A DNA stretch of 64,000 nt from Gammaproteobacteria bacterium (lineage in GTDB: Bacteria > Pseudomonadota > Gammaproteobacteria > Pseudomonadales > Cellvibrionaceae): NCBI GenBank assembly GCA_004173475.1, contig SEBU01000001.1, forward strand, positions 1,703,716-1,767,715. Reading direction: 5' to 3'. Shown here piece by piece: positions 25,213 through 33,896 of the stretch. Below the pieces are notes generated by a model that had not been told where the DNA came from, searched no databases, and saw nothing but the letters and a program-made list of their open reading frames with translations. Within the stretch, counting starts at the first letter, position 1; every line of letters begins with the position of its first letter. Both the position numbers and the translations under genes were made by a program.

Positions 25213-25908
25213 CTAGTTCCACGCGTTTGCTACAAACAGATAGCCTTTTCCCCAAATTGTTTTAATACGTGTAGGATTCTCCGAGTTATCCTGTAATTTT
25301 TTTCGTAATTGAGAGATACGAACGTCAATTGTACGGTCGAGGCCGTCATATTCCCGATTGTAGATTTGATTAAATAGATATTCACGACCTATAACTTGGC
25401 CTGCGTGTTTTGCCAAAGCAACCAGCAAATCAAATTCATGACTGGATAAATTAATATCCTCAGCATTTAACTGCACTTTACGAGCGGTTGGTTGAATTAA
25501 AAGTTGATCAAATACAATGTTTTCTTGCTCGACACTTTCCTGCTGATAGTAACGCCGCATTAAGGCCCTAATCCGTGCCAGCAAAACTCTTGGCTCTGCT
25601 GGTTTTGTAACATAATCATCAGCGCCAAACTCTAGCCCTAATACCTGATCTACGTCATCATTGCGGGCCGTTAACATCAATATCGGCCCACGATAGTGTG
25701 GACGCAGCTCCTGGCAAATCGTTAATCCGTCTTTTCCAGGCAACATTAAGTCCAGAATAATCAAGCTTGGATTTAGTTGCTGGCATTGTCTCAGCACACG
25801 ATTTCCGTTTCCTTCGATAGTGACAATAAACTCATTATTTTCGAGATAGTCTTTCACCAGTTCGGCAAGGCGACGATCGTCTTCCACAAGCAGAATATGA
25901 TTTGTCAT
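25213..25908 (-). CDS. rstA: OmpR-family response regulator, RstA-like
   Basis: 231 residues. The receiver domain (1-115) has the acidic pocket E9/D10/D11, phosphoacceptor D53 in IILDLMLPGKDG, T80 and K102; the C-terminal winged helix (about 130-229) ends in the usual DRTIDVRISQLRKKL and IKTIWGKGYLF. It lies between DUF3019 and the kinase gene, spaced 12 and 4 nt, so the four genes form one operon and the regulator probably controls its own operon and the MipA-like porin. Confidence 0.92.
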   Translation of the reverse strand: MTNHILLVEDDRRLAELVKDYLENNEFIVTIEGNGNRVLRQCQQLNPSLIILDLMLPGKDGLTICQELRPHYRGPILMLTARNDDVDQVLGLEFGADDYVTKPAEPRVLLARIRALMRRYYQQESVEQENIVFDQLLIQPTARKVQLNAEDINLSSHEFDLLVALAKHAGQVIGREYLFNQIYNREYDGLDRTIDVRISQLRKKLQDNSENPTRIKTIWGKGYLFVANAWN

Positions 25909-25920
25909 AATTAGATTGCT

Positions 25921-26355
25921 TTAAAAAAAGCTCCATGGGTTGCGACGCGAACGTTGAAATTTTTTACGCGCATTTATTACTTGAAACACCTGTTGGCTCA
26001 GTAAATTTTGACTACGTGCATCACGCAACTCGAATGTAGTTGTGGTGGATATGAGTTTTGAGAATTTTACGGCTCCAAAATTTACATCTTCCCAGCACTC
26101 TATAGGATTGGCATTGCTACTCTGAAATAAACACAATGAATAACTTTCGTTATTCTTCGCTTTCCATTCTGCAACCAATATATCTTCACAATGAGATTCC
26201 ACTTCCGATAGCACGCAAATATTAGGCTTCATTGTGAGTTGAATAGGATCAGAAGCATCTTTAGCGACAGCAGATTTATTTAGGATTGAACTACAAATTA
26301 TCGCATTTATTATGGTTAGGTACTTCCCATTAAAAATGGTACACCCCCCCAGCAA
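25921..26355 (-). CDS. DUF3019 exported protein with an unusual start
   Basis: 144 residues if begun at the TTG at 26355. The region has a signal-like hydrophobic stretch (TIINAIICSSILNKSAVA) and a DUF3019 body with LTMKPNICVLSEVESHCED, SLCLFQSSN and PIECWEDV, giving four conserved cysteines. No ATG or GTG occurs in frame until after the signal, so initiation must use TTG, an ATT, or reinitiation from the mipA stop. The frame overlaps the 3-prime end of mipA by 26 nt, across a run of seven G. The family is found beside rstA/rstB; its function is unknown. Confidence 0.75.
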   Translation of the reverse strand: MLGGCTIFNGKYLTIINAIICSSILNKSAVAKDASDPIQLTMKPNICVLSEVESHCEDILVAEWKAKNNESYSLCLFQSSNANPIECWEDVNFGAVKFSKLISTTTTFELRDARSQNLLSQQVFQVINARKKFQRSRRNPWSFF

Positions 26356-27190
26356 ATGCTGTTACGACGTTATCACTAGTTACTAACGGGCTGTTAGATA
26401 TTGAACGACCGAGGTGCCGATAACTGGTGAAAAAGCGCAGACTCCAATGCTCATCGACTTCATAACTCCAGTCAAAACGCAACAATGTCGTTACGCCGCT
26501 ATCTGGCCTATAGGATAAATTATTAGAAGCTTCTGTTTCGGTTATTCCGTAGAAATAATTTAGCGTAGCCGCGTCTTGCCAATTAGCGCCGAGTGTTAAC
26601 TTGACGTCATTTTTCCCGAGGTTGATACCCTTGCTAAAAGCAACCCGTACTTCGTTTCCATGGTAATAACGAGTGATTTCTCGAAGCGCTTGTAATTGCA
26701 CGTCAAATCCCTGAACTGTCTGACTATATTCGATGCCCGCAAGAGCCGCCATGCGCCGTTTGTGAAGGCGTCCTTTATCGATAGCATCGCTTACTAGCTC
26801 AACCGTCGGAGCGCTTTTGGTAGCGTTTGCAAATTCGGATGTGTCAATAAAGTTGTTAACTCCAGACTCGTTGAAAAAAACTTGATCGTAGCTGGGAGTT
26901 AGCAGCAAATTTATTTGTTGATTGTCATCCTCTAGAACGCTGTAACCAAAATCCAGGTTTTGAATAAAAAAACGCTCTCCCTGGTAACTAACCTGAGGAA
27001 TAACTATTAAAGGAATATTGTCATTATCCATAACAGGATTAGTGCGGACACCTGCTCCCACAGCGAGACTCAATTGCCAATTTGAGTCCTCCGGCAGTGC
27101 CAATGACTGGGCCGCAACGCTTGAATTAAGCGCTAGCAAACATACTAAAGTAGACAATGTAAAAAAAGCGGGAGTTTTGACAATCGACAT
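26330..27190 (-). CDS. MipA/OmpV family outer-membrane protein
   Basis: 286 residues with a signal peptide (about 1-27, ending VAAQ) and a beta-barrel pattern of alternating residues ending in aromatic Phe, as usual for outer-membrane proteins. The sequence LSLAVGAGVRTNPVMDNDNI and the strand-rich remainder fit MipA/OmpV. The family was first described as MltA-interacting scaffold in E. coli, but many members act as porins or in antimicrobial-peptide resistance. First gene of the mipA-DUF3019-rstA-rstB operon. Confidence 0.85.
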   Translation of the reverse strand: MSIVKTPAFFTLSTLVCLLALNSSVAAQSLALPEDSNWQLSLAVGAGVRTNPVMDNDNIPLIVIPQVSYQGERFFIQNLDFGYSVLEDDNQQINLLLTPSYDQVFFNESGVNNFIDTSEFANATKSAPTVELVSDAIDKGRLHKRRMAALAGIEYSQTVQGFDVQLQALREITRYYHGNEVRVAFSKGINLGKNDVKLTLGANWQDAATLNYFYGITETEASNNLSYRPDSGVTTLLRFDWSYEVDEHWSLRFFTSYRHLGRSISNSPLVTSDNVVTAFAGGVYHF

Positions 27191-27299
27191 GGTTTGGCCC
27201 TGGAACGCATAACACTATAGTTATACCGCCGAACCCTGGCAAAATCTGTAATCTTTTGTGAGCGTTTCAGCGACGCTCATAAATGAGACTACAAAATAA

Positions 27300-27336
27300 A
27301 GAGCCTTAGAGTGGAGACACATCCAAGGCTTTCTAA
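27300..27336 (-). terminator. Weak hairpin after the small beta-barrel gene
   Basis: AAGCCTT and AAGGCT arms separated by a partly paired loop, followed on the minus strand by CTTTATTTTG. It may end the 27354-27923 transcript; the structure is imperfect. Confidence 0.35.
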
Positions 27337-27353
27337 AGAGCGGAATGCTTAGC

Positions 27354-27923
27354 TTAGAAGCGGTAGTCTATATTCACAGCGGCCAAATTTGGTTTGTTGC
27401 TGATGTCTTTACAGATGTTTCTGTATTCAAAATTAACGTTGAAATGCTCATTGACGACAAATCCAACTCCAACTCCATAGGAAAGGCCTGACGCCGAATC
27501 GTCAATATCATAAATAGTAGCTCCATCTGCACCGGTAACCTTGCCTGAGGTGCTTAGGTGCGTGTAGCCGATAAGCGCGTAGAGTTTGGCTTCATCATTA
27601 ACCAACTCAGGTTTGTAGTAGATACTTTGATAAGAATCTATATCGCGTACAAGATTACGGCTAAGCACATTACCGTTGGAATCGGCGTAATTAGTGCTTG
27701 TACCCTCTTTTTGGCCGCTGCCAATTCGCAGTTCCGCACCTAGCGCATTGTTGTACTTATAGCCACCAAAGAACTCAACGGCACGGAGCCTACTTACGTT
27801 ATTTACTCCATCTTGTTCATCTTTAATGCTGGCGCCGCCAATACCTAGGTAAAAACCACGGTTGTTATCGGCCAAAACGGGGAGAGCCAAAAGGCTAAGC
27901 GCGAGTATGCATAACTTTTTCAT
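27354..27923 (-). CDS. Small outer-membrane beta-barrel protein
   Basis: 189 residues with a cleavable signal (1-18, ending VLA) and a porin/OmpA-like barrel: NNRGFYLGIGGASIKDEQ at the start, repeated Tyr/Gly-rich strands such as ELRIGSGQKEG and YALIGYTHLSTSGK, and a final strand ending YRF. Proteins of this size form eight-stranded barrels with roles in adhesion or membrane stability; nothing more specific can be said. It appears to be a separate transcription unit between mipA and the export locus. Confidence 0.8.
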   Translation of the reverse strand: MKKLCILALSLLALPVLADNNRGFYLGIGGASIKDEQDGVNNVSRLRAVEFFGGYKYNNALGAELRIGSGQKEGTSTNYADSNGNVLSRNLVRDIDSYQSIYYKPELVNDEAKLYALIGYTHLSTSGKVTGADGATIYDIDDSASGLSYGVGVGFVVNEHFNVNFEYRNICKDISNKPNLAAVNIDYRF

Positions 27924-28033
27924 GATGAATCCTGACGGTGATGAGAATAAGGCACGTTTGGACTACTGAAGGTTAGATAATTTTCAGGAGCCCGTTTATT
28001 AGGTTTTACGCATCATAGCCGAGCATTACCCAT

Positions 28034-28063
28034 AAAAAAAGCATCGGCGACTAACCGATGCTT
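28034..28063 (-). terminator. Strong terminator after the adaptor gene
   Basis: Stem AAGCATCGG/CCGATGCTT with a 7-nt loop and seven T residues on the minus strand, 22 nt after the adaptor stop codon. It closes the export operon. Confidence 0.9.
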
Positions 28064-28084
28064 CTAGAATCGCAAGAATGAGAA

Positions 28085-29158
28085 TTAGCGGTGTTTTATC
28101 TTCTCGTTCGCCTTTAATCCAGACAATATTTCGATATTAATGCCATCCGATAAGCCTGTTTTGACTTCGCGCTTTTCAAATTTCTGCGGTGTAGTCTCAA
28201 CTTCAACAAAGCTGGCCTTATCTTCAATAATCAAATTGCCTTCATTTATCGCCAAAACATTCTCTTTCTTTTCCAAGACTATGTCGGCATTGGCACTGTA
28301 GTTAGCCCTTAAAAATAACTCTTTATTTAATTTAACTGCAGCGCGAATCTGAAATTTGATAGTGCCTTGATCTGTCACACCCTTGGGGGATATGTATTCA
28401 AGAATCGCTGTGAAAGGCTTGCCTTGTAGAGCGCCTATATTAAGAACCAACTCCATACCTTCCCGCAATTTTCCTACTTCCGATTCATCCACCAAGCCTT
28501 CGAAAATCATATCCGTCATATCGGCCAACACAGCCAGTGAAGTACCGGATTGGAAGGTACTCGATTCCACAATAAACGCGCCCTCTTTATTGGGTACGTC
28601 CAACACCATGCCATCAACAGTGGCGGGAATTAGATTGGATACTTTGTCGGAATTTTTAGTTACACCGGAATTCAATAACTGCAAATAATTTTCAGCGCTG
28701 CTTAGCGCTTCTTTTTGCAAATTGTATGACACCAAAAATTTATTATATTCAGATTCCGAAATTAATTTTTGAGCGTAAAGTTTTTTCTGGCGATTGTATT
28801 CTGACTCGGAATTCTGCAAATTGATTTTCGCACTTTGTACTTGTGATTCTGCGGAATTCACATTCAACATGCTGGGTCTAAGGGTAATTTTAGCAAGTAC
28901 ATCACCTTTCTTTACAGTTTGACCTGCAACGACATACACTTTTTCTACAACACCGGAAACTTGCGATTTAACTTCAATTTCACGACGCGGAATGACTTTT
29001 CCAATTGCCACCGTCTTTTTAATAATGGTTGTGGTAATAGGAGCATCTGTTTGGTATACCACCGGTTGCTGCTGCGATTTTTTATATAGAAATACGATAG
29101 TGCCCAAAAAAACCAAAGCCACTAGCCCCAACACACCAAACATCAAAAATTTTTTCAT
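28085..29158 (-). CDS. MacA-like periplasmic adaptor of an ABC exporter
   Basis: 357 residues: a membrane anchor (about 5-26), a first biotinyl-lipoyl half (VKSQVSGVVEKVYVVAGQTV), a helical hairpin (about 100-165, NVNSAESQVQSAKINLQNSE and following), a second lipoyl half (ATVDGMVLDVPNKEG) and beta-barrel and membrane-proximal domains. Such adaptors bridge inner-membrane permeases to a TolC-type outer-membrane channel. It is the last gene of the export locus, 55 nt after a permease gene. No TolC homologue is in the window. Confidence 0.88.
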   Translation of the reverse strand: MKKFLMFGVLGLVALVFLGTIVFLYKKSQQQPVVYQTDAPITTTIIKKTVAIGKVIPRREIEVKSQVSGVVEKVYVVAGQTVKKGDVLAKITLRPSMLNVNSAESQVQSAKINLQNSESEYNRQKKLYAQKLISESEYNKFLVSYNLQKEALSSAENYLQLLNSGVTKNSDKVSNLIPATVDGMVLDVPNKEGAFIVESSTFQSGTSLAVLADMTDMIFEGLVDESEVGKLREGMELVLNIGALQGKPFTAILEYISPKGVTDQGTIKFQIRAAVKLNKELFLRANYSANADIVLEKKENVLAINEGNLIIEDKASFVEVETTPQKFEKREVKTGLSDGINIEILSGLKANEKIKHR

Positions 29159-29213
29159 TTTCCCTTCTTACCTTTTATCAAAATAACAATTTATTAAATG
29201 AAACAATTAATCA

Positions 29214-30479
29214 TCACTCGTCTTGTAGCGCGACAATTGGATTCACATTGGCGGCTTTAGCAGCCGGCATCAACGATGCAAGCACACCAGCTATAACCAA
29301 TACAATTAACGCAGCAACGGCAGTTTTAAAATCCACTTCCGGATGGCGAAACATACCGGCCTTACCACCATTGGCATCCATAACTTTGCTGACTAATTCA
29401 AGTATGACTACGCTTACAACCAATCCGGTATAACCTGCGATTGCCGTAATAAACACAGTCTCCTGCATGATCATATTAATAATAGTGCTTGGTGTTGCCC
29501 CAAGCGCTTTACGTAAACCAATCTCGCGAGTGCGTTCTTTCACTACAATCAACATAATGTTTCCTACGCCGATTGCACCAGCCATGATGGTTCCTATAGC
29601 AACAATCCAACTAAACGCTTTGATACCGGTGAAAAGCCCATACACTTTGTCGAATTCGTTTTGCAGATTGAAACTACCGAATACACCCAAATCTTTTGGA
29701 TCTACTTTATTTTTTTCTGCCAAATAATTTTTAACATCCTGCTCTGCTACCGCTGCATGAATACCCGGTATTGGAATAATTACAAAGCTGCCAACCCAAT
29801 TAATTTGATTAAAGGAATACCGCAAAGTGTCATTGGGGATATAAATTTTTTCTTCTTCCGTGCTACCTGGATTGGTATCACTGGTTTTGTAAACACCGAC
29901 AATTTGAAAGCTAATTCCGGAAATTGTAATGTCGGAGCCGACGGCTTTTTCATCGGCTTTAAATAATTGCGTTCTTACGCGCGACCCGATAATGGCCACC
30001 TTACGGCGCTTTTCATCATCAATAGAATTTATATAACGCCCTTCAACAATATTTTGCTGATGAATATTCGCCATGCCAGCGTGAGTTCCCTGAATGGAGA
30101 AACTTCCATTTTTATCTTTGTAAACGGTATATGCGGGCGACCCACCCCAAATGCCTACGCTATTTTGTGCATATATTTGGCCTACACTCGGAACATGATT
30201 TTTAATGCCGTCTACATCTTCTGCCTTTAATTGGATAGTACGGCCTACAGGCATTCCTTTATAAGGCAGTTGTGTTTTACTTTGCGACCAAATCCAGGCG
30301 CTGGGTGGAATTGTTTTAAAGTCTTCAATGACTCCATTCTCCAAGCCCTTGCCCGCACCGAGTAAAATCGTGAGCATAAAAATGCCCCAGAAAACACCGA
30401 ACGCCGTAAGCGCCGTACGCAACTTATGTTGACTGAGCGTGTTAAATATTTCCTGCCACTTTTCAATATCAATCATCAT
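29214..30479 (-). CDS. MacB-like ABC transporter permease, copy A1
   Basis: 421 residues. Architecture: membrane segment near 21-43 (LRTALTAFGVFWGIFMLTILLG), a periplasmic MacB core domain (about 50-275), and three C-terminal segments of the FtsX domain (about 290-415) with the motif VKERTREIGLRKALGATP between them. The end GVLASLMPAAKAANVNPIVALQDE is shared with copy A2. It lacks an ATPase domain, so it must use the separate ATPase encoded upstream. It pairs with B1, 8 nt away. Confidence 0.9.
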   Translation of the reverse strand: MMIDIEKWQEIFNTLSQHKLRTALTAFGVFWGIFMLTILLGAGKGLENGVIEDFKTIPPSAWIWSQSKTQLPYKGMPVGRTIQLKAEDVDGIKNHVPSVGQIYAQNSVGIWGGSPAYTVYKDKNGSFSIQGTHAGMANIHQQNIVEGRYINSIDDEKRRKVAIIGSRVRTQLFKADEKAVGSDITISGISFQIVGVYKTSDTNPGSTEEEKIYIPNDTLRYSFNQINWVGSFVIIPIPGIHAAVAEQDVKNYLAEKNKVDPKDLGVFGSFNLQNEFDKVYGLFTGIKAFSWIVAIGTIMAGAIGVGNIMLIVVKERTREIGLRKALGATPSTIINMIMQETVFITAIAGYTGLVVSVVILELVSKVMDANGGKAGMFRHPEVDFKTAVAALIVLVIAGVLASLMPAAKAANVNPIVALQDE

Positions 30480-30487
30480 GGAAATCC

Positions 30488-31726
30488 TTAGTCCGCGCGC
30501 ATGGCTTCAATGGGCATAATGCGAGCCGCTTTGAGTGCAGGAACCAGGCCTGCGAGCGCGCCAACAACCACCAATAAAATAATTGCTGTAATTGCTACCT
30601 GAAAATCCACTTCCGGATTTTGGAAAAAATCTAGTTTGGCTCCCGACTTTCTTAAGCCAAACGCAACCAGTTCAAGCAAGCCGACACCTAAAACCATTCC
30701 CGCGTAGCCTGCGATACTGGTTACTAAAATTGACTCCATCAACAAGGTGCCCACAATACTTCTGGGTGTTGCGCCCAAGGCTTTACGGATACCAATTTCA
30801 CGAGTTCGCTCTTTAACCGTGATAATCATAATATTACTGATTCCCACGATACCTGCCGCCAAGGTACCCATACCGACAAACCAGATAATAAAATTTATGC
30901 CCATAAATAAACCGTTTACCATTTTGGCAGGTTCGGCCATATTGAACGAGCGAATTGCACGTTTGTCTTCCGGTGATACCGTGTGCTTGCGCTGCAATAA
31001 ATCGATTACTTTTTTCTCAAGCTCAAAACCATCTGTCCCTTCAACCGGCCTCAACCAAAGAGTCTGCACTTTATTTCCGTTACCGAATATTTTTTGATAC
31101 GTAGTTTCTGGAATATAAACTCGTTCGGAATCGCGGCCACGATTTCCTTTATCATGAAACACACCGACAATGGTCATAACAACGCCGTTGATGCGCACTT
31201 CTTTTCCTACGGGATTTACATCTTTACCGAATATTTTTTCAACAACGGCCGTTCCCAATTCACAAATTTTACGGTTTTCTTGTTGATCAAAAGGATTCAA
31301 TTTTCTGCCAAGGTTAAACGGAATTGATGCCTTAATTTTAAAATAATCATCCGGAATACCGACCACTGCAAAATTTCCCAATTTTTTCTCGTAGGTGATC
31401 GTTGCGCCTCCGGTTTGGTTTTCCCCGGAAATAAAACGAACGTTGGGAATTTTTTGTTTAATCGCCTGGATATCTTCATTGGTCAATTGGATGTAGCGCC
31501 CTAACCCCATCCCATTGTGAGCTACGGAGGTAGTGCCGGTGAAAATAATAATGAAGTCCATCACTTCACCACCGAAACCGTCGTACACGCCGTTTTGCAT
31601 TCCCTTGCCCGCACCGAGCATAAGGATAAGCATAAAAATACCCCAGAACACACCAAACGCCGTGAGCAAGGTGCGCAATTTATTTTGCCGCAGGGTAAAT
31701 AATATTTCTTGCAAACCATCGAGCAT
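30488..31726 (-). CDS. MacB-like ABC transporter permease, copy B1
   Basis: 412 residues with the same layout as the A-type permeases: first membrane segment (about 20-42), MacB periplasmic core, and the FtsX domain with VKERTREIGIRKALGATPRS. The N-terminus MLDGLQEILFTLRQNKLRT and the end LVPALKAARIMPIEAMRAD define the B type, shared with copy B2. It starts 5 nt after the ATPase gene. A and B types probably form a heterodimeric transmembrane unit. Confidence 0.9.
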   Translation of the reverse strand: MLDGLQEILFTLRQNKLRTLLTAFGVFWGIFMLILMLGAGKGMQNGVYDGFGGEVMDFIIIFTGTTSVAHNGMGLGRYIQLTNEDIQAIKQKIPNVRFISGENQTGGATITYEKKLGNFAVVGIPDDYFKIKASIPFNLGRKLNPFDQQENRKICELGTAVVEKIFGKDVNPVGKEVRINGVVMTIVGVFHDKGNRGRDSERVYIPETTYQKIFGNGNKVQTLWLRPVEGTDGFELEKKVIDLLQRKHTVSPEDKRAIRSFNMAEPAKMVNGLFMGINFIIWFVGMGTLAAGIVGISNIMIITVKERTREIGIRKALGATPRSIVGTLLMESILVTSIAGYAGMVLGVGLLELVAFGLRKSGAKLDFFQNPEVDFQVAITAIILLVVVGALAGLVPALKAARIMPIEAMRAD

Positions 31727-31731
31727 AATTG

Positions 31732-32457
31732 TTAACCCAGAATTTCTTCTTCGTCCTGATCGGCATTATCTTTTGCAATATGAGTCGATTGTTTTGAAGG
31801 CACAATCAAACCATCTTTTAAAATAATTTGGCGCTGGGTTTGGTCAGCAATATCTTGTTCATGAGTCACTATGACAATGGTATTACCAAGAGCATGAATT
31901 TCTTTAATAAGTGACATGACTTCTTGAGTGGTTTGACTATCCAATGCACCGGTGGGCTCATCCGCTAAAATAACTTTTGGTTTAGTAACTAATGCGCGTG
32001 CAATAGCGACGCGCTGCTTTTGCCCGCCAGACAATTCATTGGGCATAAAATTAGCGCGGTGATCAAGACCAACCATTTCTAAATATTCTGCCGCGCGCTT
32101 ATTACGCTCTTTACGGCTTACGCCTTGATAATACAAAGGCAAGGCGACATTTTCAGTGGCGTTCTTAAACGGCAATAGATTGAAAGACTGAAATACAAAC
32201 CCGAGCAATTCATTACGTAGATGCGCAGCAGTTTTTTCTTTGAGTCGTTTTATTTCACGACCTGCTAAAAAATAATCACCTTCGTCATGAGTATCCAAAA
32301 TACCCAAAATATTTAGCAAAGTGGACTTGCCAGACCCGGACGAGCCCATGATAGAAACCAATTCGCCCTCGCGAATATGGAGATCTATGCCCTTAAGCAC
32401 ATGCAGCGGCTGCTCGCCGGAATGGTAATATTTGTGAATATTATTAAGTTTAATCAT
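31732..32457 (-). CDS. ABC transporter ATP-binding protein (MacB/LolD type)
   Basis: 241 residues. Walker [10 protein letters not shown] (38-46), Q-loop, signature [15 protein letters not shown], Walker [13 protein letters not shown] and the H-loop IVTHEQDIA are all present, so it should be an active ATPase. Of the LolD/MacB/FtsE class, which powers mechanotransmission rather than classic transport. It is the only ATPase in the locus and presumably serves all four permeases. A 182-nt gap before it suggests its own promoter. Confidence 0.93.
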   Translation of the reverse strand: MIKLNNIHKYYHSGEQPLHVLKGIDLHIREGELVSIMGSSGSGKSTLLNILGILDTHDEGDYFLAGREIKRLKEKTAAHLRNELLGFVFQSFNLLPFKNATENVALPLYYQGVSRKERNKRAAEYLEMVGLDHRANFMPNELSGGQKQRVAIARALVTKPKVILADEPTGALDSQTTQEVMSLIKEIHALGNTIVIVTHEQDIADQTQRQIILKDGLIVPSKQSTHIAKDNADQDEEEILG

Positions 32458-32546
32458 GAACTCTCATCCCGTAGACACTTGCGTTAAGCAAGCTTAGTCA
32501 TTAATTAAAACGCGATTGATTTTATTTACCTTCGTTAACAAATGCA

Positions 32547-32558
32547 TGACAAGTGTCA
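32547..32558. promoter_or_regulatory. Possible operator in front of the ATPase gene
   Basis: Perfect inverted repeat TGACA-AG-TGTCA, 90 nt upstream of the ATPase start in the only sizeable gap of the export locus. Its regulator is unknown. Confidence 0.25.
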
Positions 32559-32639
32559 GGTGTAAAAATTCAATGAGTGGCGTTTATTGTAGGTTTGACG
32601 TATTGAAGCGACTATTTAGATTCAGACAATCGCTAATTT

Positions 32640-33884
32640 TTATTCGTCCTGCAAAGCCACTATCGGATTAACCGACGCCGCTTTGACTGCGGGCACAAGC
32701 GCTGCCATAACAGCTACAGTTACAAGTACAAAAAGTGCAATTAGCGCAATATTCAAATCCACGAAAGGTTGGGAGAATCGGCTGTCGGCATGGCCTAGTT
32801 TGATAAATATCAGCTTGATCGCCTCCAATAAAAAAACCCCCGCAGCCAGGCCGGTGTAACCTGCAACAACTGTAATCAGCAATGCTTCCTGCATAATCAA
32901 TACACTGATACGCATTGGTGTTGCGCCCAAAGCTTTGCGCAAACCAATTTCGCGCGTGCGCTCTTTAACAATCACTAGCATGATATTTCCTATCCCTATG
33001 GCGCCAGCGATGATGGTGCCTATAGCAACGATCCAACTAAAACCGATAATACCTCTTACCAGATTTTTATCCTGTTTGTAATCTTCGCTGTTATCGTAAG
33101 TGCCAATAACACCTTTGTCGTCAGGATGAATTTTCTTGCGCTCCTGCAATAGGTTTTTGATTTCTTTAACTGCAGCGCCTCCACCGTGACCTTCTCGTGG
33201 TTGATAAAGCAAAAAGCTAAAGCCGTCTTTGCTATTGAAAGCATTGCGCAAGGTATCATTGGGAATATAAATACCGGTGGATTGGAATGGATTATCGGGT
33301 TGTGTAGATTTGTAGATGCCTACGACTTTAAAATAAATGCCATTAACGTAAATTGTTTTTCCTAAAACATCTTTTTTTCCTTTAAAAAGTACATCGCGTA
33401 CACGTGTTCCTATCACGGCAACTTTGCGCATTTCCATTTCGTCATTTTTATTGATGTAACGCCCTTCAATAACACGCAAGGTGTCTAAACCCTGCCAATT
33501 TGCATGAGTTCCCAGCAGAGTAAATGAACCGCTCTCTTTTTCGTGAACTGCAAGCTGCCCATTGATTTGATTAACACCCTCAACTATTTCTACATTGCTG
33601 AGATTTTCTCTAAGAACATTTACGTCATCTTGGGTGATATTAATATTTCGGCCCTTACCCAAACCTTCATAAGGTATTTGTGTTTTGCTCGAAGGCCAAA
33701 CCCAAATAACATTTTTTACGTTGCCATATTGAGTGTCGATGTTAATGCCGAATCCTGTTCCGAAACCCAACAAAATTACCAGCATAAAAATACCCCAAAA
33801 AACGCCAAATGCTGTTAGTAAGGTACGCAACTTTTGCCGGCGTAAGCTGTTTAAGATTTCTTGCCATTTATCCCAATCAATCAT
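32640..33884 (-). CDS. MacB-like ABC transporter permease, copy A2
   Basis: 414 residues, paralogous to A1 along its whole length: same start pattern (WDKWQEILNSLRRQKLRTLLTAFGVFWGIFML versus EKWQEIFNTLSQHKLRTALTAFGVFWGIFML), same VKERTREIGLRKALGATP loop, and the same final KAASVNPIVALQDE. The periplasmic core differs more, with QVE-type insertions and GREGHGGGAAVKE near 245, as expected if the two copies handle different cargo. It lies 12 nt after B2. Confidence 0.9.
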   Translation of the reverse strand: MIDWDKWQEILNSLRRQKLRTLLTAFGVFWGIFMLVILLGFGTGFGINIDTQYGNVKNVIWVWPSSKTQIPYEGLGKGRNINITQDDVNVLRENLSNVEIVEGVNQINGQLAVHEKESGSFTLLGTHANWQGLDTLRVIEGRYINKNDEMEMRKVAVIGTRVRDVLFKGKKDVLGKTIYVNGIYFKVVGIYKSTQPDNPFQSTGIYIPNDTLRNAFNSKDGFSFLLYQPREGHGGGAAVKEIKNLLQERKKIHPDDKGVIGTYDNSEDYKQDKNLVRGIIGFSWIVAIGTIIAGAIGIGNIMLVIVKERTREIGLRKALGATPMRISVLIMQEALLITVVAGYTGLAAGVFLLEAIKLIFIKLGHADSRFSQPFVDLNIALIALFVLVTVAVMAALVPAVKAASVNPIVALQDE

Positions 33885-33896
33885 AAAAATTTTCCC

